Origin: Capsulimonadaceae bacterium | Lineage (GTDB): Bacteria > Armatimonadota > Armatimonadia > Armatimonadales > Capsulimonadaceae | Length of the DNA: 64,000 nt | Direction of reading: 5' to 3' | Assembly: GCA_031292625.1 (NCBI GenBank) | Contig: JARLGU010000018.1 | Location: 1 to 64,000 of the forward strand | Translations under genes and position numbers: made by a program | Notes under the pieces: model-generated | Told to the model about the DNA's origin: nothing | The model's input: only the letters and a program-made list of their open reading frames with translations | Databases searched by the model: none | In this document: piece by piece, positions 16,204 to 24,691 of the stretch | How positions within the stretch are numbered: position 1 is the stretch's first letter | How the letters are laid out: the number at the start of each line of letters is the position of its first letter

Positions 16204-17100
16204 ATGGAGACTCATGTCATCGCCCCGATGGAATTATCGCTCACGTCCGGCCATCCGGGCCTAATGCCCGTGCTTCACTCGCATAAGGAAGTCGAGATTA
16301 ACCTGGTCGAAGCCGGCACGATGACTTATATGTTTGGAGGCTCGCACGTCGTCGTCCCTGCCGGACAACTGGCCGTTTTCTGGGCGACCATCCCCCACCG
16401 CGTCATCCGGACAACTCCCGATGCGCACTTCTACTGTATTAACCTTGCGCTGTCCTGTTTCCTCCGGTGGCAGCTCCCGCCGGATTTTACGAACCGCCTT
16501 CTGCGCGGTGAAATGATTCTCGAACCCGACAGGGCGCACGAAGAACTCGACCGGCACCTGTTCACGCACTGGCGCGCCGACCTGGCGTCGAACGCCCAGG
16601 ATTCTCTCAATATCGTGGAGCTTGAAATTCACGCACGCCTCATGAGGCTTGCGCAGAGTACGGCGACGGGGCAGCAAGTCAAAGCCGAAAGCTCAGCCCT
16701 ACCTGGCACCCGCCAAAACATGGACAAAGTGGAGCAGATCGCAATGCTGATCGGAGAGCGTTACCGCGAGCCGCTTTCGATCGACGATATCGGCGCCGTA
16801 GTGGGACTGCACCCAAAGTACGCGGCGACGTTGTTCAAGAAGCACTGCGGGATGACGATCGGCGAGTACCTGACCGAACAGAGGATCTCACAGGCGAAAC
16901 GGCTCCTCGCGACCACCGACAACAAGATCGTCGATGTCGCGTTCGAGGCAGGCTTCAACTCGGTGAGCCGCTTCTACGAGGTCTTCGAGCAAACGTGCGG
17001 CCAGACGCCAAAATCCTACCGGGCAAGCCTCTTTGGCGCCCCTGCCCCGCTTCCTGCGCCGCGCATCGCGCCGGACTACTCCGGGTGCAACATTACGTAA
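16204..17100 (+). CDS. AraC family regulator, MelR-like, divergent from the GH4 gene
   Basis: A 298-residue protein. The N-terminal cupin shows the sugar-binding pattern LHSHKEVEINLVEAGTMTY, much like MelR. The C-terminal double HTH is LSIDDIGAVVGLHPKYAATL and IVDVAFEAGFNSVSRFYEVF, ending TCGQTPKSYR. The long upstream frame from 16012 lacks a ribosome site, whereas the ATG at 16204 has AAGGA directly upstream. It is divergent from the GH4 glycosidase with about 180 bp between start codons, the same arrangement as melR and melA in enterobacteria. Activation of the GH4 gene in response to its substrate is the likely role. Confidence 0.9.
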   Translation: METHVIAPMELSLTSGHPGLMPVLHSHKEVEINLVEAGTMTYMFGGSHVVVPAGQLAVFWATIPHRVIRTTPDAHFYCINLALSCFLRWQLPPDFTNRLLRGEMILEPDRAHEELDRHLFTHWRADLASNAQDSLNIVELEIHARLMRLAQSTATGQQVKAESSALPGTRQNMDKVEQIAMLIGERYREPLSIDDIGAVVGLHPKYAATLFKKHCGMTIGEYLTEQRISQAKRLLATTDNKIVDVAFEAGFNSVSRFYEVFEQTCGQTPKSYRASLFGAPAPLPAPRIAPDYSGCNIT

Positions 17101-17167
17101 GCGCAAAAGCTCTCAAAAGGCATTCCGCCCGAAACGCGCTGACTTTGCCTCAAAAGTCCGTGTCCTG

Positions 17168-17214
17168 AAAACCAATCAACCCCTCCGTACAGAGTCGGAG
17201 GGGGCGTTGGTTTT
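17168..17214. terminator. Bidirectional terminator
   Basis: Arms aaaaccaatcaacccctccg (17168-17187) and cggagggggcgttggtttt (17196-17214) pair with two mismatches and carry A-rich and T-rich flanks. It separates the convergent araC-type and DHH genes. Confidence 0.85.
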
Positions 17215-17245
17215 GGAGGCGGAAACTTCGTTTTTTAAAGTCGTA

Positions 17246-18199
17246 TCAAGCTGCTTCGAGAATCGGTCCGTTTTTGCGGGGAGCGACTTCACTCGCCCGT
17301 ATTCGTGCGACCAAACTATTGAGCGTAGCCGACGCGTCCATATGCGCGACCTGGCACGTGCCGGCAGCAAAGTGCCCGCCGCCGCCATATTCCGACATGA
17401 GCGCACCGATGTCCGTGCGTCCTGTTCGATTGATAATGCTGTGTCCGCAGGCAAACACGCAATTTTGATTGCGAAAGCCGTTGACAATCCAAATTGACGT
17501 GTTCTGTTTGGGCCACAGCGCATAGACAATAAATCGGTTGCCGCACGGAATCGGATTGACATCGCGCATGTCGGTAACGATTACGTTGCCGTAGGTCGTC
17601 GTGCGCTCCCGAACCGTTCTCTTGAACTCGATTTCCTGCTCGTTATAGCGGACGATCCGCTGTTGAACATCCGGCAAATCCAGGATCTCATCGATCGTGT
17701 GGTCCCGGCAAGCGTCGATCAACTCAAACATCAGTTGATAGTTGCTGATTCGGTAGTCGTGATAACGCCCTAGGCCCGTACGCGCATCCATGATGAATGA
17801 CAGCAACACCCATCCCGTCGGATGCAAAATATCATCGGAGTCGAATTGAGCGGAATCGGCCTTGTCGACATTGCGCATCATCTCATCGATGTCGCCAAAT
17901 GTAGCCTTGCCGCCAAAGTAATCGTAGACCACCCGCGCGGCGCTGGGAGCGACCCGGCAGACGCCGTTGAAGTCGTGCGTGGGAGTGACGCGCTTCACCT
18001 CGGACGAATGATGATCAAACCAAAGGGCGCAGCCTGGCACGTACGGGACGTTCGTCAGAATGTCTTTGTCGGTCACCTCGAACTTGCCATCCTGCAAATC
18101 CTTCGGATGAACGAACTTGATGTCGGTTATCTCTTCAACCTGCTTCAGAAGCACGGCGCAGACGAGCCCGTCGAAATCGGAGCGGGTAACTAGGCGCAT
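17246..18199 (-). CDS. DHH family phosphoesterase (exopolyphosphatase-like)
   Basis: A 317-residue protein. Metal-binding motifs of the DHH superfamily are present: SDFDG at 7-11, FDHH at 61-64, and a third acidic motif NVDKADSAQF. The C-terminal DHHA1 domain closes with GGGGHFAAGTCQV. The family hydrolyses phosphodiester or phosphoanhydride bonds, for example in nanoRNA, cyclic dinucleotides or short polyphosphate; this branch has not been assigned a substrate with confidence. AGGAGG directly upstream supports the ATG. It is transcribed alone and diverges from msrA. Confidence 0.88.
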   Translation of the reverse strand: MRLVTRSDFDGLVCAVLLKQVEEITDIKFVHPKDLQDGKFEVTDKDILTNVPYVPGCALWFDHHSSEVKRVTPTHDFNGVCRVAPSAARVVYDYFGGKATFGDIDEMMRNVDKADSAQFDSDDILHPTGWVLLSFIMDARTGLGRYHDYRISNYQLMFELIDACRDHTIDEILDLPDVQQRIVRYNEQEIEFKRTVRERTTTYGNVIVTDMRDVNPIPCGNRFIVYALWPKQNTSIWIVNGFRNQNCVFACGHSIINRTGRTDIGALMSEYGGGGHFAAGTCQVAHMDASATLNSLVARIRASEVAPRKNGPILEAA

Positions 18200-18275
18200 C
18201 TCTCTCCTCCTACCAGTAATCTTATCGGTGAGCGGGCAAGCTCATTTTAGGGCTAATCGGCCGTCACTTTAGGAT

Positions 18276-18291
18276 CTGGTAAATTTACCAG
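18276..18291. promoter_or_regulatory. Perfect 16-bp palindrome between DHH and msrA genes
   Basis: CTGGTAAATTTACCAG is a perfect palindrome, 77 bases upstream of the DHH start and 107 upstream of msrA. It looks like an operator for a dimeric regulator; no gene for one lies alongside. Confidence 0.5.
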
Positions 18292-18398
18292 GGAGTCTAA
18301 AGCAAAATCGACGTCCGTTATTGTCCATTCGGCCGTTCTCCGGCACCATTTGTTAGTAAACAGCGTTATCATGGAAATAACACATTGGGGGAAACATA

Positions 18399-18869
18399 AT
18401 GGCAATCGCTACGTTTGGCGCGGGATGCTTTTGGGGAGTGGAGGAAACGTTCCGCTCAACGCCTGGCGTAACGGCAACACAAGTCGGCTATGCAGGCGGG
18501 ACGATGACCAATCCGACGTACAAAGATGTCTGCAGCGATCGAACGGGGCACGCCGAAGTCGTCCAAGTGGAATATGACCCAGCCGTCATCGCCTATGGCG
18601 CCCTGCTGGATGTCTTTTGGGAGAACCACGATCCGACACAGGTGAACCGGCAGGGACCGGATGTGGGCACTCAATACCGCTCCGTTATCTTTTACCACAC
18701 GCCCGAGCAAAAACAAAGGGCGGAGGAATCGCGTGGGCGTCTCGCGGAAAGCGGCAAGCTAAAGCGACCTATTGCAACGCAAATCGAGCCTGCCCGAACG
18801 TTCTGGCCCGCCGAGGAGTACCACCAGCAATATTTAGCTAAGCGCGGCCTGTCGCATTGCCATCTTTAG
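18399..18869 (+). CDS. msrA: Peptide-methionine (S)-S-oxide reductase MsrA
   Basis: A 156-residue cytoplasmic enzyme that reduces methionine-S-sulfoxide in oxidised proteins. The catalytic motif [10 protein letters not shown] places the nucleophile at C10. Conserved blocks [37 protein letters not shown] and YRSVIFY follow, and the terminal SHCHL may provide a resolving cysteine. Length is typical of the short single-domain form, without an MsrB fusion. The start is fixed by GGGGGAA just upstream. Confidence 0.96.
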   Translation: MAIATFGAGCFWGVEETFRSTPGVTATQVGYAGGTMTNPTYKDVCSDRTGHAEVVQVEYDPAVIAYGALLDVFWENHDPTQVNRQGPDVGTQYRSVIFYHTPEQKQRAEESRGRLAESGKLKRPIATQIEPARTFWPAEEYHQQYLAKRGLSHCHL

Positions 18870-19003
18870 GATGGGCGCGCCCCAATGTCTGTCCTTCGAC
18901 AGCCTGCGATCACCGTGCGGAGGAGCGGCGTGTTCCAGGCATTCGCTGCTTTGTCTCCAAGCTGTGATCCATTCGCTTCATGCATGGAGCGGATGATTTA
19001 GTC

Positions 19004-20458
19004 TCACTCGGAAGCGCTCTCCAGGGCAGTTGGCGCAATGGGAAGACTATGTTTGGCGCTGCCGCCCTCCACCGATAGCGGCAGCCTCATGGCGGCCGCT
19101 ATCAAGAGGCCATGGAAGACGCAGAGGAGAATAAAGGCAGCGGCGAATGCCCCGTGCGCCGCGGCTGGACCATGTGCGGCTGCCATCCTCCACCCCAGAA
19201 AGGTCGCGCAGATTGTTGTCAGGGTTGGTCCGCCGAGTCGCATCAAAATATTCAGGGTGGTAGTCGCCATCGGCAGATCCTCTCGCTTTACGGACGAGTA
19301 TGCTGCCGAGATCGAAGGGGCGCCAACTGCGCTCAGTCCCATGCCGCGCAAAAACAGGGCGCACACGAGCATACCGATCACGAGTCCGTGACTGGCCAGG
19401 TAAATGAAAGGGAACGTGCCAGCAAGAGCCAACAGGGCTCCTCCAGCCGATACCCTGCGGTTGCCGAATCGCTTCGTCAACGCTCCCACGCAGGGATAGC
19501 CGCACATCATCCCCAAACCGAGCGGAGCGAGCAGCAGGCCGGTCTCGCTGGGAGAACGTCCGCTGGCTCGGATAAGAAAAATAGGAATCAGCATCTGGCC
19601 GGCGAACGAGATTCCGTTTAGCATGAATTGCGTGACGGCAGCAGCTGAAAAGACCTTTCCCGTGAATAACTGCAGATCGATGATGGCTGTATCCTTCTTC
19701 ACGGCCGCCCACCTGGAAAAGGCCACGAACAGAAGCACGGAGACAGCAAGAGCTGCAAGGCCCGCTCGGTCGCTTACGTGATCAGATCCATATAGGAAGA
19801 GGACCAGACCGGGCGACAGCAGCGCCAAGCCAACCAGATCAAGGTCGCGCGGCTTCGTCTCTTCACGATCTTGCGGCAGGAAAAGAACGGCCAAAATGAG
19901 CGCGAGGGCACCGACCGGCATGTTGATCAGAAAAAGCCATCGCCAAGATGCAAACTGCAGTATGGCGCCGGCGACCACGGGACCAAGAAGCGGCGCTAGC
20001 AGGATCGGCATTGCGGCGAAGCCGAGGACGCTAGCGATGTGTTTTCCTGCCACGCGAGCCATCATCATCTGCGCCATCGGCGCCATCAATCCCCCGCTCA
20101 TGCCCTGCAGGATGCGAAATCCAATCAAGGAATCGACGGACCAGGAAAATCCGCAAAGAGCGGACGACAGTGTGAACGCGGAAAAGCACCAGAGATAGAG
20201 AGCCCTTGCCCCAATGCGGTCCACCATCCAGCCGCTCAAAGGCAGGATGAGGGCTAGCGCGAGAAGATAGCCGCTCGTGACCCACTGGATCTCCGCAAGG
20301 CTACCGTGGAACGCGGCGGCAAGGCTCGAAAGCGAAACATTGACGACCGTGGCATCCAGCTGGGACATGAAGGAACCGAGCACTGCAACGGTCCCGATCT
20401 TCCAAATCGATGGATCGAGCCGGTCGGATTCGCGATGGGCGTCAACGGGATCTGGCAT
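19004..20458 (-). CDS. MFS multidrug efflux transporter, DHA2 (14-TMS) family
   Basis: A 484-residue membrane protein. The family motifs are present: LDATVVNVSLSSLA in TMS1, the GWMVDRIGAR loop, the motif C-like region AMPILLAPLLGPVVAGAI, and WRWLFLINMPVG. These mark EmrB/QacA-type proton-driven drug exporters. The ATG at 20458 has GAGGG in front and starts one base after the stop of the small membrane protein upstream, so the two are coupled; an alternative ATG at 20497 would overlap that gene. A marR-type gene leads the same strand, giving a regulator, small membrane protein, pump operon. Confidence 0.9.
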   Translation of the reverse strand: MPDPVDAHRESDRLDPSIWKIGTVAVLGSFMSQLDATVVNVSLSSLAAAFHGSLAEIQWVTSGYLLALALILPLSGWMVDRIGARALYLWCFSAFTLSSALCGFSWSVDSLIGFRILQGMSGGLMAPMAQMMMARVAGKHIASVLGFAAMPILLAPLLGPVVAGAILQFASWRWLFLINMPVGALALILAVLFLPQDREETKPRDLDLVGLALLSPGLVLFLYGSDHVSDRAGLAALAVSVLLFVAFSRWAAVKKDTAIIDLQLFTGKVFSAAAVTQFMLNGISFAGQMLIPIFLIRASGRSPSETGLLLAPLGLGMMCGYPCVGALTKRFGNRRVSAGGALLALAGTFPFIYLASHGLVIGMLVCALFLRGMGLSAVGAPSISAAYSSVKREDLPMATTTLNILMRLGGPTLTTICATFLGWRMAAAHGPAAAHGAFAAAFILLCVFHGLLIAAAMRLPLSVEGGSAKHSLPIAPTALESASE

Positions 20459-20459
20459 T

Positions 20460-20786
20460 TCAACCCTCGGGAGAGTTGCCGCCATGGAAGCGTCCAAACT
20501 GACGCGCGCTCATGAGGCCCAGAAGAAGAAATCCAAGCCCGAGAGGCGCCGTATCGGCGATGGAGCGCAGCTCGAAGTTTCCGACGTGGCAGATCAGCAC
20601 ATAAGCGAGGACAAGGTTGAAAAATCCCCACGTCACATTGACGGTCGACGAGGAGAGGCCCTGGCCGGGCGGCTTGGCGAAAGGGCTTTGAAAGGGCTGC
20701 CCCATCGTCCCACTGACAAAGTGCGGAATTGCATTGGAAAGGAACGCGCCGCCAAAGAAATACGAGACAAAGTGCAACCATTCCAT
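20460..20786 (-). CDS. Small membrane protein coupled to the efflux pump
   Basis: A 108-residue protein with three likely membrane segments: residues 4-24, 50-68 and 78-96. A conserved-looking block NAIPHFVSGTMGQPFQSPFA lies between the first two; this pattern is known from uncharacterised small membrane proteins. It sits between a MarR regulator and a DHA2 pump on one strand, with one base between its stop and the pump start. It may assist the pump, but nothing in the sequence shows this. Confidence 0.75.
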   Translation of the reverse strand: MEWLHFVSYFFGGAFLSNAIPHFVSGTMGQPFQSPFAKPPGQGLSSSTVNVTWGFFNLVLAYVLICHVGNFELRSIADTAPLGLGFLLLGLMSARQFGRFHGGNSPEG

Positions 20787-20884
20787 GCTAAATCCTGCCT
20801 TTCGAGCTAAAAGCGAACAATGATCAGAACTGTCTTCGGAGAACTAAGCGGCAAAACGCTAACCTTGAAGAACGTGTATATCGG

Positions 20885-21337
20885 CTAAAAGTCGGCGAGG
20901 CGCTTCAGGAGCTCCACTGCGCCGGCGAGTTGTTCTTGTTCGCGTGGAGTGAGTTGCGCCTGTAAAGCACGCGTGAGCCAATCTTCTCGCGCAACTCGAC
21001 TGCTCCGGAGGGTCTCGCGACAGGCGACGGTCAGGGAAAAGAACGTTTGCCGGCCATCGGTCGGGTCCTGCTCACCGCTGACCAGGCCCATCTTCTCCAA
21101 GCTGGCAACCGTGACTCGCATGGATTGCGGACGCACGCTCTCGGCTCTCGCAAGCGCGGACACCGTTGCCGAGCCGTCTCGTTCCAGCCGATGAAGGACT
21201 GATTTCTGGGCGGAGGTGAAATCGCCAGGATGCGCCTGCTCTCGGACTCGTCGGATTAGCTTGCCAATCGAAACGCGCAGTTCCCCGGCCAATGTTGGCA
21301 ATCGAGAGGCCTCTGACTCGTTCGAACTTGCACCCAT
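20885..21337 (-). CDS. MarR family transcriptional regulator
   Basis: A 150-residue winged-helix protein: helix SAQKSVLHRLERDG, recognition region TVSALARAESVRPQSMRVTV, and wing GLVSGEQDPTDGRQTFFSLT. MarR proteins are dimeric repressors released by phenolic or drug-like ligands. A start at 21352 would lie inside a large palindrome, so the ATG at 21337 is preferred. The palindrome directly upstream and the small membrane protein and efflux pump downstream suggest an autorepressed drug-response operon. Confidence 0.9.
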   Translation of the reverse strand: MGASSNESEASRLPTLAGELRVSIGKLIRRVREQAHPGDFTSAQKSVLHRLERDGSATVSALARAESVRPQSMRVTVASLEKMGLVSGEQDPTDGRQTFFSLTVACRETLRSSRVAREDWLTRALQAQLTPREQEQLAGAVELLKRLADF

Positions 21338-21347
21338 ATAACAGGAT

Positions 21348-21391
21348 GGCATATATACAGCTAAACTGTCAAGTTTAGCTGTATATATGCC
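21348..21391. promoter_or_regulatory. Perfect 44-bp palindrome upstream of marR
   Basis: Arms ggcatatatacagctaaact (21348-21367) and agtttagctgtatatatgcc (21372-21391) are exact reverse complements around gtca. The AT-rich content and placement 11 bases from the marR start fit a double operator for the MarR dimer covering the promoter. The hairpin also sits after the nucleoside hydrolase gene. Confidence 0.8.
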
Positions 21392-21426
21392 ATTGCTTTA
21401 CGCGGCGGGGGGAGTGGCGCACGAGC

Positions 21427-22332
21427 TCAGTGCGTCCCGAGCAACGTCTCCAAATACAGCGCCTTGACATCGTCCGCGCGCATGTCCACGCTGACGTCCG
21501 CGTTAGCCGGTCCAGGCACGCGCACCGTCCATCCGCGCGTGTGCGCGCCTTGCGTCTCCACGGCGATAGTCATTGGCTGGGTCGCATACAGGCTGCGGTC
21601 CATGCTCCAGGCAATCGGCGCTAGATCATACATCACCGGCCCAGGCTTGCCGCCGCGATGCGGCCACCACAAATCCAGCGATTCGATCAACATCCGGTGA
21701 AGCGGCGCCGTGCTCTTTCGGAACGCTTCGAGGTCCTCGGGCAACAGAACGAACCGGCGGGTGACATCCCAGGTGCCCAGGAAGATCGGGACGCCCGCCG
21801 ACAGCACGATTGCGGCCGCCTCCGGATCCCAACTGATGTTGTGCTCCGCTCTCGTAAGGACGACCTCGCCCCCCATCAAAGCGATATACGGAATCTTGGA
21901 AGCCAGGTCGGCCCGGCGAACCAATGCTGCGGCAATATTCGTAAGCGGGCCAATCGCGACAATGCCGACCTCGCCCGGACGCCTGTTTACAGTCTCGATA
22001 ATCGTCGAAACGGCATCCGTTGCAGCGAGTGCCGCTTCCGCCTGCTCGTCGCCCGCAGGCGCATGATTGGAGCGGTACGCTTCCGCAACCATCGCCCTCT
22101 CAGCTTCCGTAACCGGCCTGAGCGGAAGCTCACAGCCCGCCGCGACCGGTATCGCGGATTTACGCGCGCTGTCGAGCAAACGCTGAATGAGCAGCGCCCG
22201 TCGCGCGCTCAATGATGAGACGGTCGTAATGGCTTCGACAGTGAGTTCAGGCCGCAATAAGGCAAACGCGATTGCGAACAGGTCGTCAATGTCGTCGCCG
22301 GCATCCGTGTCTATTAAAATCGATTGTGGCAT
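21427..22332 (-). CDS. Nucleoside hydrolase (inosine/uridine-preferring type)
   Basis: A 301-residue enzyme that splits ribonucleosides into base and ribose. The calcium site signature DTDAGDDIDD (8-17) is at the N terminus, the sugar-binding block GPLTNIAAAL and ALMGGE are in the middle, and HNISWDPEAA supplies the asparagine/aspartate pair. Length is normal, and no signal peptide is seen, so it acts in the cytoplasm. Base specificity cannot be told from sequence alone. It stands alone between gapA and the marR operon. Confidence 0.9.
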   Translation of the reverse strand: MPQSILIDTDAGDDIDDLFAIAFALLRPELTVEAITTVSSLSARRALLIQRLLDSARKSAIPVAAGCELPLRPVTEAERAMVAEAYRSNHAPAGDEQAEAALAATDAVSTIIETVNRRPGEVGIVAIGPLTNIAAALVRRADLASKIPYIALMGGEVVLTRAEHNISWDPEAAAIVLSAGVPIFLGTWDVTRRFVLLPEDLEAFRKSTAPLHRMLIESLDLWWPHRGGKPGPVMYDLAPIAWSMDRSLYATQPMTIAVETQGAHTRGWTVRVPGPANADVSVDMRADDVKALYLETLLGTH

Positions 22333-22349
22333 CGTTATCCAATTCGCGA

Positions 22350-22379
22350 AAAGGCCATGCCCAGTTGGGCATGGCCTTC
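22350..22379. terminator. Terminator downstream of gapA
   Basis: aaggccatgccca / tgggcatggcctt form a perfect 13-bp stem with a 2-base loop, 26 bases after the gapA stop codon and upstream of the nucleoside hydrolase start. Confidence 0.85.
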
Positions 22380-22404
22380 GCGCTTGCGGTGTGACGGCGC
22401 AGTC

Positions 22405-23418
22405 TTATAGACCGGCGTCGCCGATGAACTTGATCAGATCCGCGACGCGGTTGGAATAGCCCCACTCGTTGTCGTACCAGGTCACGACCTTCACGAAGTT
22501 GCCAAGGCCAATCGTATCGACGGCCGAGAAGATGGAGCTGTGCGGGTTGCCCTTCAGGTCCATGGAAACGAGCGGCTCTTCGCTGTACTGCAGAATGCCC
22601 TTAAGCGGGCCTTCGGCGGCAGCCTTGTGCAGCGCGTTGATCTCGGCGATCGGGGCGTCCTTCTTAAGAAGGGCGGTGAAGTCGACAACCGAGACGGTCG
22701 GGGTCGGGACGCGGAACGCCATACCGGTGAACTTGCCCTTGAGCTCGGGGATCACGAGGCCGACGGCCTTCGCGGCGCCCGTGCTGGACGGGATAATGTT
22801 CGCAGCGCCGGCGCGCGCATCGCGCAGATCCTTGGCGGCGGTGTCGACGAGCTTCTGCGAACCGGTGTAAGCATGGATCGTGGTCAGGAGACCCTTCTCG
22901 ATGCCGAACGCGTCGTTAAGAACCTTTGCGACCGGGGCGAGACCGTTGGTCGTGCAGGAGGCGTTGCTGATAACGTTGTGCTTCTTGGGATCGTAAGCGC
23001 TGTTGTTGACGCCGAGAACGATCGTAACATCCTCGTTCTTCGCGGGAGCGCTGATGATGACCTTCTTGACGCTGCCGCGGCGATGCGCGACGGCCTTGGT
23101 GGCGTCCGTGAAGAAGCCGGTCGACTCAACGACGATATCGACGCCTTCCTTGTCCCAAGGAATGTTGGCGGGATCCTTCTCGGCGAAGACGGTGATCTTC
23201 TTACCGTTGACAACGATGTCGTTGTCCTCGGCGACGACCGTCCCAGCGAAGTCGCCGTAGTTCGTGTCGTGCTTCAGGAGGAAGGCATTCGTCTTCGCAT
23301 CCGTCAAATCGTTAAGAGCGACGATCTCGATATCGCTGCTGCCGTAGCGCTCGGTGATAGCGCGAAAGCTTAGTCGACCAATGCGGCCAAAGCCATTAAT
23401 ACCCACGCGTATTGCCAT
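22405..23418 (-). CDS. gapA: Glyceraldehyde-3-phosphate dehydrogenase, type I
   Basis: A 337-residue glycolytic enzyme converting glyceraldehyde-3-phosphate, phosphate and NAD+ to 1,3-bisphosphoglycerate. It shows [16 protein letters not shown] for cofactor binding, the active-site block [17 protein letters not shown] with catalytic C155, HAYTGSQ, and the C-terminal [18 protein letters not shown] precedes the ATG. It has its own terminator and is not clustered with pgk or tpi here. Codon choice is strongly biased to C and G, in keeping with high expression. Confidence 0.97.
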   Translation of the reverse strand: MAIRVGINGFGRIGRLSFRAITERYGSSDIEIVALNDLTDAKTNAFLLKHDTNYGDFAGTVVAEDNDIVVNGKKITVFAEKDPANIPWDKEGVDIVVESTGFFTDATKAVAHRRGSVKKVIISAPAKNEDVTIVLGVNNSAYDPKKHNVISNASCTTNGLAPVAKVLNDAFGIEKGLLTTIHAYTGSQKLVDTAAKDLRDARAGAANIIPSSTGAAKAVGLVIPELKGKFTGMAFRVPTPTVSVVDFTALLKKDAPIAEINALHKAAAEGPLKGILQYSEEPLVSMDLKGNPHSSIFSAVDTIGLGNFVKVVTWYDNEWGYSNRVADLIKFIGDAGL

Positions 23419-23745
23419 TGAAGTAGTCTCCTTCTATATCCGTCTCAATCAACACCGCGCTCTATGCAGCGGTGCGAATAAACGCATTCCACATTGTTAA
23501 CAAAAGAATCGCGATGCAAACCGTCAATGATTCGTGCGCCGCATTCCTTCAGCCGCTCCGCTTGACGACGCCAAGCCGCAAAATCCGGAGTGGCGCTTCT
23601 CGACGAAGGGTGGAACGGCCAGTTTCCAGATGGACGGGTCCATCGTAAAACCTGCCGCGTTTCGCCCTAGATGATACCCTACCGGACGCCGATGCTGTCA
23701 ACGCGCGCGGCGTCCACGGTCAATCAGTCCGTCCTGCGGGGGACG
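23419..23745. other. Intergenic region upstream of gapA
   Basis: A 327-bp stretch between the hemC stop and gapA start. The ribosome site of gapA lies at its right-strand edge (about 23425-23434). No reading frame, hairpin or palindrome of note was found; the gapA promoter must lie here but was not identified with confidence. Confidence 0.4.
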
Positions 23746-24630
23746 TCATTCGAGTCCGCCAAGCGCACGGGCGGCCGAACGGCCGATCGCCTCCGCGTCT
23801 GAGATAGCCGCGCTTTGCTCAATGCGGCGCACGCAGCCGTCATTGTCCGCGACCATCGCGAGGAGTATGAGCGTTTCGCCGTCCACCCGCGCCCACGCGC
23901 CCAGCGGCGTCTGACAGCCGCCGCCTAGGGCCTGCAGGAAGGCGCGCTCGGCCCTTGCGGTGGCGGTCGCGACCGGGTCTGCGATCGCGGAAAGCCACGC
24001 GCGAACGCCGGAGTCGCTTGCACGGCACTCGATCGCAAGCGCGCCCTGCCCAGGGTCCGGGACGAACGTCGCGGCATCTAGGTATTCATCGATCTCCGCC
24101 GAGCGACCGAGGCGGGAGATCCCGGCCGCCGCGAGGATAATCGCATCGTAGCGGCCCTCGCGGAGTTTGCGAATGCGCGTGTCCACGTTGCCGCGGATCT
24201 CATCCGCCGCGAGATGCGGCCAGGCCTCCGCGAGCAGCGCCCTGCGGCGGACGCTGCCGGTCCCCACCCGTGCGCCGGCCGACAAGTCAGCGAGGCGCGC
24301 CCCGACAACCACGTCGCGAGCATCCTCGCGAACGGGAACCGCGCCAATGCACAGGCCCTCGGGCAGATCGGACGCAAGGTCCTTCATGGAATGGACGGCG
24401 GCATCGATGTCGCCGGAGAGCAGCGCTGCTTCGAGTTCGGTCGCAAAGACCCCCTTGCGCCCATACGAACCGAGCGGCGTTTCCGCCGCCTGCGATCGGT
24501 CGCCCTGCGTTAAGATCGTTTCGATCTGTATCGACACGCCGGGATGCGCCAGCGAAAGGCGATCACACACCCAGTTTGTCTGCGCGAGCGCAAGAGCCGA
24601 GCCGCGTGTTCCGACGACGAGTGTTGGCAT
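23746..24630 (-). CDS. hemC: Porphobilinogen deaminase (hydroxymethylbilane synthase)
   Basis: A 294-residue enzyme that joins four porphobilinogens into hydroxymethylbilane in tetrapyrrole synthesis. The start VVGTRGSALALAQTNWV, the block HSMKDLASDLPEGL, and the cofactor site GGGCQTPLGAWA with C239 (attachment of dipyrromethane) are all present. Length is close to the norm. No other heme gene is adjacent; it closes a minus-strand row with an ACT protein, deformylase and a beta-propeller protein. Confidence 0.95.
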   Translation of the reverse strand: MPTLVVGTRGSALALAQTNWVCDRLSLAHPGVSIQIETILTQGDRSQAAETPLGSYGRKGVFATELEAALLSGDIDAAVHSMKDLASDLPEGLCIGAVPVREDARDVVVGARLADLSAGARVGTGSVRRRALLAEAWPHLAADEIRGNVDTRIRKLREGRYDAIILAAAGISRLGRSAEIDEYLDAATFVPDPGQGALAIECRASDSGVRAWLSAIADPVATATARAERAFLQALGGGCQTPLGAWARVDGETLILLAMVADNDGCVRRIEQSAAISDAEAIGRSAARALGGLE

Positions 24631-24691
24631 AATGAAACTCTAACGGAAGCAAGGGATAAGAAATAGGCATGACGCCGACGCGCCGCCCTTG

